Under the pieces are notes generated by a model that did not search any database, was not told the DNA's origin, and saw only the letters and a program-made list of their open reading frames with translations. Below, one piece after another: positions 23,529-32,518 of a DNA stretch of 64,000 bases; within the stretch, counting starts at the first letter, position 1, and every line of letters begins with the position of its first letter. Position numbers and translations under genes: made by a program. The DNA is from M3007 sp964646615 (GTDB lineage: Bacteria > Bacteroidota > Bacteroidia > Chitinophagales > Saprospiraceae): contig CAZYEV010000069.1 in the NCBI GenBank assembly GCA_964646615.1, positions 1-64,000 on the forward strand, read 5' to 3'.

Positions 23529-25826
23529 ATGCGTCAAGCATTTACCCTCTTTTTTAGCCTCCTGGCGGCCATGCTGTTTTCCCAAAACATCACTTTGCGC
23601 GGCACCGTAACCGACCGCGAACGCAATGAACCGCTTCCCGGCGTAACAGTGCGGGTGGGGGCAGCAGGCACTATTACCGACGCCGATGGAAAGTTCGCGC
23701 TGGCCCTGCCGGCGGGCACTTATGAGGTGTCGCTCATCTATACGGGCTACGAGCCTTTGCGCCAGCTGGTGCGCATTTCGGAAGGACAGGTTACGGAGGT
23801 GAACCTTCAGCTCAGCTATGCTGACAACTTGCTGCAGCAGACTACTGTAACTGCAGGTAAATTCGAGAAGCCACTGGGCGAGGTAACGGTTTCGCTGGAT
23901 ATTCTCAGGCCGCGCCTTATCGAGAACGTCAACTCCACGCAAATTGACGAGTCGCTGGTCAAAATTCCGGGCGTAGCCATCGTGGACGGCCAGGCCAGCA
24001 TCCGCGGCGGCGCGGGCTTTGCCTATGGCGCGGGCACGCGCGTGCTCATTCTGGTGGACGACATCCCGGCCCTGCAAGCCGATGCGGGATACCCGAACTG
24101 GGCCGATTTTCCGATAGAAAACATCAGCCAGGTAGAGGTGCTCAAGGGCGCTGCATCGGCCCTCTACGGCAGCTCGGCCATGAACGGCATCATCAACATC
24201 CGCACGCGCTATGCTTCCGACGTGCCCGAAACCGACGCGGCTGTGTTCAGCCAGGTGTGGGGCAACCCGCGCGACCGCCGCATGAAATGGTGGGGCACCG
24301 ATACTTCGGGCATCTTACTTCCCATTGAGACGGGCTACAGCTTCGCGCATCGGCGCAAAGCTGGCCGCTGGGACTTCGTGCTCGGCTCGTTCGGCGCCTA
24401 TCGCGATACCTATAACAAGGACACCTACTCGCGGTACATTCGCTTCACGCCTAACGTGCGCTTTCGGGTCAACGACCGGCTGTCCATTGGCCTGAATACC
24501 AACTTCAATTTCGGGCGCGGCGGCTCCTTTTTTACCTGGGCCAACGACACTACCGGGGCCTATTTGCCGGGGGACAATTCCGCCACGGCCAGCCGTGGCC
24601 GCCAGCGCTACTTTATTGACCCTACGGTGCTGTACTTTGATAATTATGGCAACCGCCACCGCTTCCTGGGCCGCTATTATCACGTGTTCAACGACAACAC
24701 CGACGACCAGAGCAACAAAAGCGACATGCTCTACGGCGAATATCAGCTCCAGCGAAACATGGAAAGCATCGGGCTGGTGCTCACCACCGGCGTGGTGGCC
24801 ATCCACACCACGGTGGAAGCCATCCTGTACCGCGGCAATTACAACACGCAGAACTACGCCGGCTATTTCCAATTGGACTGGAAGGCCTTCGACCGCCTCA
24901 ACCTCTCAGGTGGCGTGCGCTACGAGGAGAACATCCTGAAAAGCCCGGACGTCATCCAGATAAGTCCCACGGAATTTGATACCATCCCCAACGGTATCAC
25001 GCGCGAAGGCCGGCCAGTGTTCCGCATAGGAGCCAACTATCAGGCCGCCCAGGCTACCTACCTGCGCGCTTCGTGGGGTCAGGGCTATCGCTATCCGACC
25101 ATTGCCGAAAAATTCATCAACACCTCCTTCGGCGTGGGCAATGTGGCGCCCAATCCCGACCTCGTGTCCGAAACGGGCTGGACGGCCGAATTGGGCCTCA
25201 AGCAGGGCTTCGCCTTAGGGCGCTTCTATGGCTTTCTGGATGTTACGGGCTTCATCATGGAATACGACAACATGATGGAATTCGACCTCGACCGCATTTT
25301 CCCGGCCATCGTATTCAAGTCGAAAAACGTCGGCGACACGCGCGTCTCAGGCGCAGAAATCTCCGTCATGGGGCAGGGCAAAATCGGCCCGGGCATCTTT
25401 TATCTGCTCAGCGGCTGGACGCACATCAACCCCATCTATCGCTTAGCGCCGGGCGAGGAGTTTGACCAGGCCAAATACAAAACCTCCGTCAACCGCAACG
25501 TGCTCAAATACCGCTTCCGAGACATGGTGAAGGTGGACGCCGAATACGCCGTAGGCCCCTATGCCGCAGGTGCTTCGGTGCAATACAACAGCCATATGGA
25601 AGCCGTGGACTTGGTGTTCGAGCTCGGCATTCCGGGCGTCAAGTCGTTCCGCGACCGCTACAACAAGGGCTTCACCATCTTCGACCTGCGCGCCTCGCGC
25701 AAGATTGGCGAACACCTGAAGGTAAGCCTGCTGTGCAACAACGTGCTCAACCAGATCTATTCCTATCGCCCGGCCCTGCTGGAAGGGCCTCGCAGCTACA
25801 CGGTGCGTTTGGATTGGAAAATGTAA
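23529..25826 (+). CDS. TonB-dependent outer-membrane receptor
   Basis: A 765-residue energised outer-membrane transporter. Signal peptide MRQAFTLFFSLLAAMLFSQ; carboxypeptidase-regulatory-like domain at about 20-105 (LRGTVTDRERNEPLPGVTV); plug at about 115-230 (LVKIPGVAIVDGQASIRGG, ISQVEVLKGAASALYGSSAM, GIINIRTR); 22-stranded barrel to the C-terminus, ending in an aromatic-rich strand (SYTVRLDWKM). This is the CirA/BtuB-like architecture, not the SusC type, and no SusD-like gene accompanies it. The ligand is not deducible. The gene is monocistronic and divergent from the acyltransferase gene. Confidence 0.92.
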   Translation: MRQAFTLFFSLLAAMLFSQNITLRGTVTDRERNEPLPGVTVRVGAAGTITDADGKFALALPAGTYEVSLIYTGYEPLRQLVRISEGQVTEVNLQLSYADNLLQQTTVTAGKFEKPLGEVTVSLDILRPRLIENVNSTQIDESLVKIPGVAIVDGQASIRGGAGFAYGAGTRVLILVDDIPALQADAGYPNWADFPIENISQVEVLKGAASALYGSSAMNGIINIRTRYASDVPETDAAVFSQVWGNPRDRRMKWWGTDTSGILLPIETGYSFAHRRKAGRWDFVLGSFGAYRDTYNKDTYSRYIRFTPNVRFRVNDRLSIGLNTNFNFGRGGSFFTWANDTTGAYLPGDNSATASRGRQRYFIDPTVLYFDNYGNRHRFLGRYYHVFNDNTDDQSNKSDMLYGEYQLQRNMESIGLVLTTGVVAIHTTVEAILYRGNYNTQNYAGYFQLDWKAFDRLNLSGGVRYEENILKSPDVIQISPTEFDTIPNGITREGRPVFRIGANYQAAQATYLRASWGQGYRYPTIAEKFINTSFGVGNVAPNPDLVSETGWTAELGLKQGFALGRFYGFLDVTGFIMEYDNMMEFDLDRIFPAIVFKSKNVGDTRVSGAEISVMGQGKIGPGIFYLLSGWTHINPIYRLAPGEEFDQAKYKTSVNRNVLKYRFRDMVKVDAEYAVGPYAAGASVQYNSHMEAVDLVFELGIPGVKSFRDRYNKGFTIFDLRASRKIGEHLKVSLLCNNVLNQIYSYRPALLEGPRSYTVRLDWKM

Positions 25827-26142
25827 GGCCGGCCTGACGTTGCCGCTTCGTGATTTTCAGGCGTTTGTGGCCAGTGCGATGGTCAATGGCGCAGGCCACA
25901 AACATGAGGTGGGGCCGCTTTGACGAAGAGAATTGAGGCATTCAGCAAAGAGGCCTTTGGCGGACGGGTTGCGCGCGGAGGTGGCTGTATCGGGGTGGAG
26001 TGTAGTTTCGGCTAATTCTTCTCTCCAGATTTTTCATTAACACCTTCGAACAAAAAACCGCCCCGCTCACTCGAAAGCCAACCCGAAGGGTCGCATCTTT
26101 CGCCGTTAAGCGAGCGTTTATGCGAAAAAACAGCGTGCGACT
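25827..26142. other. Intergenic region with an inverted repeat
   Basis: No gene is apparent in these 316 bp. A perfect 10-bp inverted repeat, GTTTGTGGCC (25863-25872) and GGCCACAAAC (25894-25903) with a 21-nt loop, lies 36 nt after the TonB receptor stop and may terminate it, although no T-tract follows. An ATG at 26120 opens only a 16-codon frame that ends before the next gene. Confidence 0.5.
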
Positions 26143-27588
26143 GTGGGAGCGACTTTTTACCCAAAAATAAAAAAGGCCGTCTGGGTGGTGCTGCTCTTGG
26201 GGCGGGTAGTAGCCGCAATGCCTGCTTGGGCCCAGAGTGCCGTGGCTTTGGGCGAGCGGCCGTGGGTGCGCATTGATACCATCATTCTGGAGGGCAACAA
26301 GCGTACGCGCCCGGAGCTCATCTTGCGCGAGCTGGAGTTTCGGCCCGGCGATACGCTGGACCTGGCCACGCTTGCCGAAACGCTGGAGCGCAACCGCCTG
26401 CGGGTGATGAATACCAGCTTATTTGCGCATTCGACCATCCGAATAGAAGCCCTCGAACCCGGCGACCGACTGGCTGTGCGCCTGTGGCTCAAGGAGATAT
26501 GGTACCTCTATCCCATTCCCGTCTTCGAGTTGGCCGACCGCAACTTCAATGTCTGGTGGACGGACTTCAAACGCTCGCTCAAGCGCGTCAACTACGGCGT
26601 CAGCTCTTCGCACCTCAATTTGAGCGGCCATGCCGACGTGCTGAAAGTCAACCTGAATTTCGGCTACACCAACCGCTACGAGGCTTCGTATGAGCGCCCG
26701 TGGTTCAATCGCCGCCAGACGCTGGGCTTTCGCGCGGCTGTGGGCTTCAGCCGAAACCACGAGGTGCAGTACCTGACGGCCGACAACCGCCAGCAATTCG
26801 TCAGCGACCCCAACCTGTGGTTGCGCCAGAAACTGTACGCACATCTGGCCCTCTACTGGAGGCCAGGGCTGTTGACTACGCATGCCTTCACCGTGGAGTA
26901 CCACCACAACCGCGTGGGTGATACGGTGGCCCACGAACTGAACCCCTACTTTTTTGGCCATGGGCGCACGCAACAGCGCCATTTCAGCGCGGTGTATCGC
27001 GTGGTTACCGACGTGCGCGACGCCCGCCCTTATCCGCTCAAAGGCTGGTTGGCCGCCCTCGAACTGCGCCAAAACGGCCTGTTGCCCTCCGACGACCTGC
27101 ACCTGATGCGCCTGGCCGCCGAAGTGCGCTACTATCATTCCTGGAGCCGCCGCTGGAGCGCCGAACTGACGGCCAAAATCCGCATCAGCGCACCGCGTCG
27201 CCAGCCGCCGTTTTTCAATAATCAGGCCCTGGGCTACGGCAACGACGTGCTGCGCGGCTACGAGTTCTTCGTCGTGGACGGCCTCGACTTTGGCCTGCAA
27301 CGCACTACGCTGCGCTTTCGGCTCTTAGATGAATACCTGTACGTCGGCAAATGGGTGCCCTTCGCCAAACACCTCCCTATACGCACCTTTTTCGCCCTGC
27401 ACCACGACGCCGGCTATGCCAATGACCCGTTCTTTGCTGCCAATAATCCATTCAACAACCGCCTGCTGCGCGGCTATGGGTTTGGCGTGCACCTCGTCCT
27501 GTTCTACAACTCCGTCATCCGCTTTGAGTGGAGTTGGCGAAGCACCGGCGGTGGTGGCTTTTACCTCAACTTTAACTCCGGCTTTTAA
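26143..27588 (+). CDS. Omp85-family (BamA/TamA-like) outer-membrane protein with a single POTRA domain
   Basis: A 481-residue exported protein. The GTG at 26143 is the only start that leaves a complete signal peptide (KIKKAVWVVLLLGRVVAAM, PAWAQ); no in-frame ATG lies upstream, and the ATG at 26218 would remove most of it. Residues of about 38-110 form one POTRA-like repeat (IDTIILEGNKRTRPELILRE, RLRVMNTSLFAH); the remainder is a barrel of amphipathic strands ending in FYLNFNSGF, a terminal aromatic typical of BAM substrates. BamA normally has five POTRA domains, so this is an accessory Omp85 protein. The next gene overlaps its stop (TAATG). Confidence 0.75.
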   Translation: MGATFYPKIKKAVWVVLLLGRVVAAMPAWAQSAVALGERPWVRIDTIILEGNKRTRPELILRELEFRPGDTLDLATLAETLERNRLRVMNTSLFAHSTIRIEALEPGDRLAVRLWLKEIWYLYPIPVFELADRNFNVWWTDFKRSLKRVNYGVSSSHLNLSGHADVLKVNLNFGYTNRYEASYERPWFNRRQTLGFRAAVGFSRNHEVQYLTADNRQQFVSDPNLWLRQKLYAHLALYWRPGLLTTHAFTVEYHHNRVGDTVAHELNPYFFGHGRTQQRHFSAVYRVVTDVRDARPYPLKGWLAALELRQNGLLPSDDLHLMRLAAEVRYYHSWSRRWSAELTAKIRISAPRRQPPFFNNQALGYGNDVLRGYEFFVVDGLDFGLQRTTLRFRLLDEYLYVGKWVPFAKHLPIRTFFALHHDAGYANDPFFAANNPFNNRLLRGYGFGVHLVLFYNSVIRFEWSWRSTGGGGFYLNFNSGF

Positions 27589-28553
27589 TGAGTAGGCAAA
27601 TGCGCTTTGAGCCGGCGGAGCGTCGGGAAAAATACCGCTCATTCGCTGCCGGGGCACCTGACTTGCCCATTTTTCTGGAGCCTTATTATCTGGATGCCGT
27701 TTGTGGCCCGGAGCACTGGTCGGCGGCGCTGGCTTACCGCGGCAACGAGGTAGCGGGCGCATTGCCGTTTTTTCTTAAAAAAAAATGGCATTGGCAGTAC
27801 GTCGCCATGCCGCCGTTGTGCCGCTTCCTGGGGCCGTATTTGCTGCCCGAATACCGCGCGGTGCGGCGTGAAATGCCGCTGTTGCGCGCCTTGGTGGCCG
27901 ATTTGCCGCCCTTAGCGGCCTTTGAACAGGACTTTCACTACACTGCTGCCAACTGGCTGCCGTTCTATTGGGCGGGCTTTCGGCAGACGACGCGCTATTC
28001 GTACACCGTAGCGCTCACCGATTTGGCTTCACTTCGGGCCAATCTGGCGCCCGACTACCGCAACAACAAGTTGCCCAAAGCCGCCGCACGGGTAGCGATA
28101 CGCCGCGGTGGCGACTTGCGGCAGTTTTACGCGGTGCACAACCGCTCCTTTGAGCGACAGGGCCTTGAGGCGCCGTTTTCATTCACCCTGTTGGAGCGTT
28201 TAGATCAGGCGCTGGTGGCAGCAAAGCGCCGCGAAATCTTCTGGGCCATAGACCGCGACACAGGCGCTCCGCACGCTGTGGCTTATGTCATCTGGGACAA
28301 CCGTTCGGCCTATTACCTGCTGGCGGGCGAAGACCCGGCGCTGCGCTCTTCCGGTGCGGGTGTCTTGCTGGCCTGGGAGGCCATGCGCTTTGCTCTGGAG
28401 GAACTGTGCGTGCCCACATTCGACTTTTTGGGCAGCATGCTCCCGGCCATTGAGCGCGTGCGCCGCCAGCTGGGCGGCCAGCCCAAGCCATACTTCCGCG
28501 TACGGAAAGAATGGTCGCTGCTCTGGCGTGTCGGCAAGCGGCTACTGCGTTAA
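27588..28553 (+). CDS. GNAT/FemAB-like acyltransferase
   Basis: A 321-residue cytoplasmic protein with a double-GNAT (FemAB-like) arrangement. Recognisable parts are PIFLEPYYLDAVCGPEHW at the N-terminus, PPLCRFLGPYLLP, LAPDYRNNKLPKAA, and the C-terminal GNAT half (AVAYVIWDNRSAYYLLAG, AGVLLAWEAMRFALEE, DFLGSMLPAIERVRRQLGG). Family members attach amino acids or acyl groups to cell-wall or polysaccharide precursors; the substrate here is unknown. Its start codon shares a base with the stop of the Omp85-like gene, implying coupled translation. Confidence 0.7.
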   Translation: MSRQMRFEPAERREKYRSFAAGAPDLPIFLEPYYLDAVCGPEHWSAALAYRGNEVAGALPFFLKKKWHWQYVAMPPLCRFLGPYLLPEYRAVRREMPLLRALVADLPPLAAFEQDFHYTAANWLPFYWAGFRQTTRYSYTVALTDLASLRANLAPDYRNNKLPKAAARVAIRRGGDLRQFYAVHNRSFERQGLEAPFSFTLLERLDQALVAAKRREIFWAIDRDTGAPHAVAYVIWDNRSAYYLLAGEDPALRSSGAGVLLAWEAMRFALEELCVPTFDFLGSMLPAIERVRRQLGGQPKPYFRVRKEWSLLWRVGKRLLR

Positions 28554-28624
28554 AGTCTTGTGCAATTTTGCTCTCATCCACATCTGAAGGGCATTCCTTC
28601 TCACCGCAAACGCAAACTGGTTTT

Positions 28625-30646
28625 ATGAAAAACGCTTCCTTAGTCCTGCTTTTTTTGCTGCTCCTCGGCGGAAGCTGGCATTTTGGCCTTAACGATACTG
28701 CCCAAATCTGCGCCCGCATTACCGACCCCACCGGCCAGCCGCTTGCCCAGGTGTCCGTACAAGTCTGGCAAGACACTGTCCGCATCGCCGCCCTACAGAC
28801 CGATGCTGAAGGCAAGTTTTGCACCCCGATTTCGCCGGGCACGTACACGATAGAACTGGCGCACGAAGGCTTTGCCCACCTTCGGCTGACGCATGTAACC
28901 GTCAGCAAAGACCGGAAAACCGACCTGCGCACGGTGGCGCTCGAACCCGTAATGCCTGGCCTGGCAGAGTCCGTAACAGTGCGTTACCAGCCGGCGCTGT
29001 TTCGCGACGAAAAGGGGGCAGCGGGCGACGGCCCCGTGCTGCGCCCTGCCCGCGAAGAGCGAACACTTTCGGCCAAACCCGGCCGGGGGGATGCAGCGCT
29101 ATCCATGAGAGCGAAAACCCGACCTGCTGATGCGCGCATGCTGATGAAAGCTGCTGAGGAAGCGGCCACGGCAACCGATGCCGATGAGGCCAGCGAGCCA
29201 GCGCCGGCCGCGCTTTCCGCATCTCCCGCGCCTGCAAGTGCTCCTGCGCCCACCGCACCGGCAGGTGCAGACCGCCCGACGCGCTCGCGCCGCCCAACGC
29301 CCATAGCCGATCGCGCTGGCCAACTCACTGCCGGCGAATGGAACGACCTGCACAACTGGAACAACCACTGGACCGACCTCTTGCGCGATGGCGAAATTGA
29401 CCAACACCAGAAAACCTACCAGTTCTACCCCAAACGCCGCTACTCGGTGCTGCTGCAAAACGAAGCTGGCATGCCGCTCAGCGACGTGCCCGTACGCCTG
29501 CTCGACCGACATGGCGCCACGCTGTGGGAAGCCCGCACGTCCAACACCGGACAGGCCGAACTGTGGGAAGGGCTCTTCACGGACAAACCCGCCGAAGGCC
29601 CACTCAAAGTCGCAGCCGACGTGGACGGCAAAACGCACACTCTGGGCACGCCAAAACCGTTTGAAAACGGCATTAACCTGCACAAAATCAAACGCGAATG
29701 CCGCCACTCCCGCACTGTGGACATCGTCTGGACGGTGGACGCCACCGGCAGCATGGGCGACGAAATTGACTACCTGAAAACCGAACTGCTCGACGTCATC
29801 GGGCGCGTGCAAGCGCGCTTCCCCGACCTCGACCTGCGCATGGGCAGCGTCTTCTACCGCGACGAAGGCGATGAGTATTTGGTCAAAAGCAGCGCCCTCA
29901 ACCGCGATATCTCCAAGACAGTGGACTATATCCGCCGCCAATACGCCGACGGCGGCGGCGACTACCCCGAAGCCGTGCACAGCGCCCTCGACGAAACGCT
30001 GCGCCAGCCCTGGAGCCGCGACGCCGTGGCCCGCATCTGCTTCTTAGTGCTCGATGCCAGCCCGCACCAACGACCCGAAGTCATCCAGAGCCTCCAGCGC
30101 AGCATCCGCGAAGCGGCCCGCCGCGGTATCCGCATCGTGCCCATCGCTTGCAGCGGCATCCAGAAAGACACGGAGTTTCTGATGAAGTTTTTTGGGCTGG
30201 CCACCAACGGCTCCTACCTGTTCCTCACCGACCACTCGGGCATCGGCGGCAAACACCTGGCACCCACCGCCGACGTCTACAAAGTAGAACTGCTCAACGA
30301 CCTGCTCGTGCGCATCATCGGCGAATACGTCAGCACCCCCAACTGCGACGACGGCAAAACACCCGTGGCCTTCCAGACACAGCCCGACCCGCAAAGCCCC
30401 GTGCAGGCCGCACAGCCCGCGCTTTATTACCCTAACCCCGTCAAGGAACGCCTCAACCTGGAATTGCCCTTCGACGCTACCAAAGTAACGCTGTACAACG
30501 CCGAAGGCCAGGCTACCCGCGACCTGGGCGCACTGCCCGCAGGCGTGCACCCCATAGCCGTTAAAGACCTGCCGCCCGGCGCCTACACACTGCGCATCTG
30601 GCGCGGCAGCGAAATCCAAAGCGGCAAAGTGCTCGTCGTCCTGTAA
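28625..30646 (+). CDS. Secreted von Willebrand A-domain protein with T9SS sorting domain
   Basis: A 673-residue exported protein, started at the ATG at 28625 for its signal peptide (MKNASLVLLFLLLLGGSWHF). Residues of about 27-112 form a carboxypeptidase-regulatory-like domain (ICARITDPTGQPLAQVSVQV). A Pro/Ala/Ser/Thr-rich linker follows at about 175-245. A VWA domain starts near residue 365 with an intact MIDAS (DATGSMGDE) and includes YADGGGDYPEAVHSALDETL. The last 75 residues are a T9SS type A domain (YYPNPVKERLNLEL, LPPGAYTLRIWRG). It would be surface-displayed or secreted and could bind protein in a metal-dependent way. Confidence 0.82.
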   Translation: MKNASLVLLFLLLLGGSWHFGLNDTAQICARITDPTGQPLAQVSVQVWQDTVRIAALQTDAEGKFCTPISPGTYTIELAHEGFAHLRLTHVTVSKDRKTDLRTVALEPVMPGLAESVTVRYQPALFRDEKGAAGDGPVLRPAREERTLSAKPGRGDAALSMRAKTRPADARMLMKAAEEAATATDADEASEPAPAALSASPAPASAPAPTAPAGADRPTRSRRPTPIADRAGQLTAGEWNDLHNWNNHWTDLLRDGEIDQHQKTYQFYPKRRYSVLLQNEAGMPLSDVPVRLLDRHGATLWEARTSNTGQAELWEGLFTDKPAEGPLKVAADVDGKTHTLGTPKPFENGINLHKIKRECRHSRTVDIVWTVDATGSMGDEIDYLKTELLDVIGRVQARFPDLDLRMGSVFYRDEGDEYLVKSSALNRDISKTVDYIRRQYADGGGDYPEAVHSALDETLRQPWSRDAVARICFLVLDASPHQRPEVIQSLQRSIREAARRGIRIVPIACSGIQKDTEFLMKFFGLATNGSYLFLTDHSGIGGKHLAPTADVYKVELLNDLLVRIIGEYVSTPNCDDGKTPVAFQTQPDPQSPVQAAQPALYYPNPVKERLNLELPFDATKVTLYNAEGQATRDLGALPAGVHPIAVKDLPPGAYTLRIWRGSEIQSGKVLVVL

Positions 30647-30782
30647 CGGCCAAACTTGTTTGGCCGCCAGGGCAAAGCCCTGGGAGTCGTCCCTGGCTCT
30701 GGATTTGAGTTTTGCTGAGACTTGTCTGGCCGCCGACACGAAGCCCTGGGAATAGTTTCCGGCGAGGCAAAAGCCTCGCCGG
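30647..30782 (+). repeat. Hairpin-rich tandem repeat region
   Basis: Starts directly after the VWA gene stop. It contains a perfect 9-bp palindrome arm (CGGCCAAAC, TT, complement; 30647-30666), a 7-bp hairpin CCAGGGC/GCCCTGG (30667-30683) and a 10-bp hairpin CCGGCGAGGC/GCCTCGCCGG with an AAAA loop (30759-30782). A 32-bp segment at 30654-30685 recurs at 30720-30751 with about 26 identities (ACTTG, TGGCCGCC, AAGCCCTGGGA). The region may terminate or insulate transcription. Confidence 0.65.
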
Positions 30783-30893
30783 AGCTGAGAAAAAACCACC
30801 GTATTTAGCCCTGATGCCGAGCAACCTATGCCGTTCTGCGTTGTCTTTGGGCAATGGCTTTTTCACCGCATCTTTTCAAAAACAGACTTTTCT

Positions 30894-32336
30894 ATGAAGA
30901 CATGGATTACGCTGGCGGTTACTATGCTTGCGCTGGATGCCGCTCCACTTTTGGCCCAACAGAACAAGGCGCCGGAAGGCGACAAGGAAAAGCAGATCAT
31001 CATCACGAAGCGCGTGATCGAACCCGACGGTACGGAGACCATAGAGACCATCGTGAAGAAAGGCCCGGGCGCTGAGAAGTTCGACGTGGAAGCCTATCGG
31101 CGTTCGCAGGGCGCCGACAGCGTGCGCATAGAGGTGCGGGTGGTGGAGTCGCCTTTGCCTGAGGTGCGCGAAAAGCTGGAGGAGGCTATTCGCCGCTTAG
31201 AGGAGGTGGACTGGGAAGCCATTGGAGAAGATTTGGGCCGCGAAATGGAAGATGTCGGGCGGGAGCTGGAGCGCCTCTTTGACCCTGAAACGGGCGAAGT
31301 GGGTCGAGTTTTGCGCGATCTGGAGGGCCGCCCGCGTCAGCGCACGCAGGGCTACTTAGGCGTCAGCCCGCGCCCCGGCGATGACCCCAAGACGCAGGGC
31401 GTGGCCATTGACGTGCTGCCCGGCACGGCTGCCGAACGCGCCGGTTTGCAAAACGGCGACATCCTGCTGAGTATAGACGACCAGCCGTTGCACAACTGGG
31501 AAGAACTGGAGCGCTTCATGAAGAAAACGCGGCCCGGCCAGCGCATCCCCGTCCGCTACCAGCGCGGCAAGAAGGATTACACCGTCGTCGTATCCGCAGG
31601 CAGCAAGATTGTGGATGCTCCGGCAGAACGCCGCAGCCCACGCGTAGAGGTAGAAGTGAACCGCTTCCGCGAAAAGGAGGCCTGCCTGGGTGTTTACACC
31701 GGCAGTTATCTGGAGGTTGGCGACCTCAACACGGCGCGCGGTGCCAGCATCACCGCTTTCACCGAGAGCTCGGCGGCGCGTGAGGCGGGCATGAAAGAAG
31801 GCGATATCATCACGGCTATCAACACAAAAACGGTCAAAGACCACGATGAGCTGTGGGATGTCATTGCCGGCTACAAGCCCAACGACCATGTAACGGTCTA
31901 TTACCTGCGCGATGGAAAGCCTCAGCAAGTGGAAGTCGCGCTCCGGGCTTGCCGCGACCGTTCCACCGTGGCGCCGCCTGCGCGCCCGGGCGAAAAACGC
32001 CCGCCCATCACCCTGCGCAACCCAACAGACGGCGACATTCCGCAAATTAGCCCCCTGCCCGAAGCCGTAGCAGGCCATCTGCTGGTACTGGAAGGCTTTC
32101 GCGCCTATCCCAACCCGACCACCGGCCAGATTACGGTCGAGTTTCGGGCTGCCCCCCAGCCCACTACAGTGCTTTTGCTCGACCTTTCAGGGCGCCAGCT
32201 TTTCCGCGAAGAACTCAACGCCTTCAGCGGCCAGTACCACCAGCAATTTGACCTGAAGGAGTTTGCCAAGGGCACACTCCTGCTCGTTGTGCAGCAAGGC
32301 GATAGGCTCTTCACCGAGCGCATTGTGCTGCAATAG
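30894..32336 (+). CDS. Secreted double-PDZ protein with T9SS sorting domain
   Basis: A 480-residue exported protein. The ATG at 30894 opens the signal peptide MKTWITLAVTMLALDAAPLLAQ. Residues of about 25-150 are charged and probably coiled. PDZ domain 1 lies at about 152-236 (GYLGVSPRP, AAERAGLQNGDILLSIDDQP) and PDZ domain 2 at about 262-347 (CLGVYTGSY, AAREAGMKEGDIITAINTKT). A T9SS type A domain occupies about 400-480 (FRAYPNPTTGQITVEF, LLLDLSGRQLF). No protease domain is present, so it is probably a surface scaffold binding C-terminal peptides. It follows the VWA cargo gene and precedes a strong terminator. Confidence 0.82.
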   Translation: MKTWITLAVTMLALDAAPLLAQQNKAPEGDKEKQIIITKRVIEPDGTETIETIVKKGPGAEKFDVEAYRRSQGADSVRIEVRVVESPLPEVREKLEEAIRRLEEVDWEAIGEDLGREMEDVGRELERLFDPETGEVGRVLRDLEGRPRQRTQGYLGVSPRPGDDPKTQGVAIDVLPGTAAERAGLQNGDILLSIDDQPLHNWEELERFMKKTRPGQRIPVRYQRGKKDYTVVVSAGSKIVDAPAERRSPRVEVEVNRFREKEACLGVYTGSYLEVGDLNTARGASITAFTESSAAREAGMKEGDIITAINTKTVKDHDELWDVIAGYKPNDHVTVYYLRDGKPQQVEVALRACRDRSTVAPPARPGEKRPPITLRNPTDGDIPQISPLPEAVAGHLLVLEGFRAYPNPTTGQITVEFRAAPQPTTVLLLDLSGRQLFREELNAFSGQYHQQFDLKEFAKGTLLLVVQQGDRLFTERIVLQ

Positions 32337-32360
32337 GTGCCATTCAGGTTGGCTCATTTA

Positions 32361-32403
32361 TTGCCCTGCCTGCACCCATGACGGAGCGGCAGGGCAATTT
32401 TTT
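32361..32403 (+). terminator. Intrinsic terminator after the PDZ gene
   Basis: A perfect 10-bp stem, TTGCCCTGCC (32361-32370) with GGCAGGGCAA (32388-32397), 17-nt loop, followed by TTTTTT. This is the cleanest rho-independent terminator in the window. Confidence 0.85.
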
Positions 32404-32518
32404 ACGGACATTCGCAGCACCATTCAGGGCTGGCCGCTGCATTTTTGTGCGCAAAGTTCTCAGCCACTGCTTTGTAATCCTTCCTGCCGATAGGGTTACA
32501 CTACGCCCAACACGACAC

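Noticed and set aside
25863..25903. Inverted repeat after the TonB receptor as a firm terminator
   Set aside because: The stem is perfect but the loop is long and no T-tract follows on either strand, so it is only noted within the intergenic feature.
26419..27300. 293-codon frame antisense to the Omp85-like gene
   Set aside because: The sense frame has a signal peptide, POTRA and barrel pattern; the antisense product is low-information and shows no domain.
29099..29980. 293-codon frame antisense to the VWA gene
   Set aside because: It covers the MIDAS-containing region of a convincing VWA protein and shows no domain of its own.
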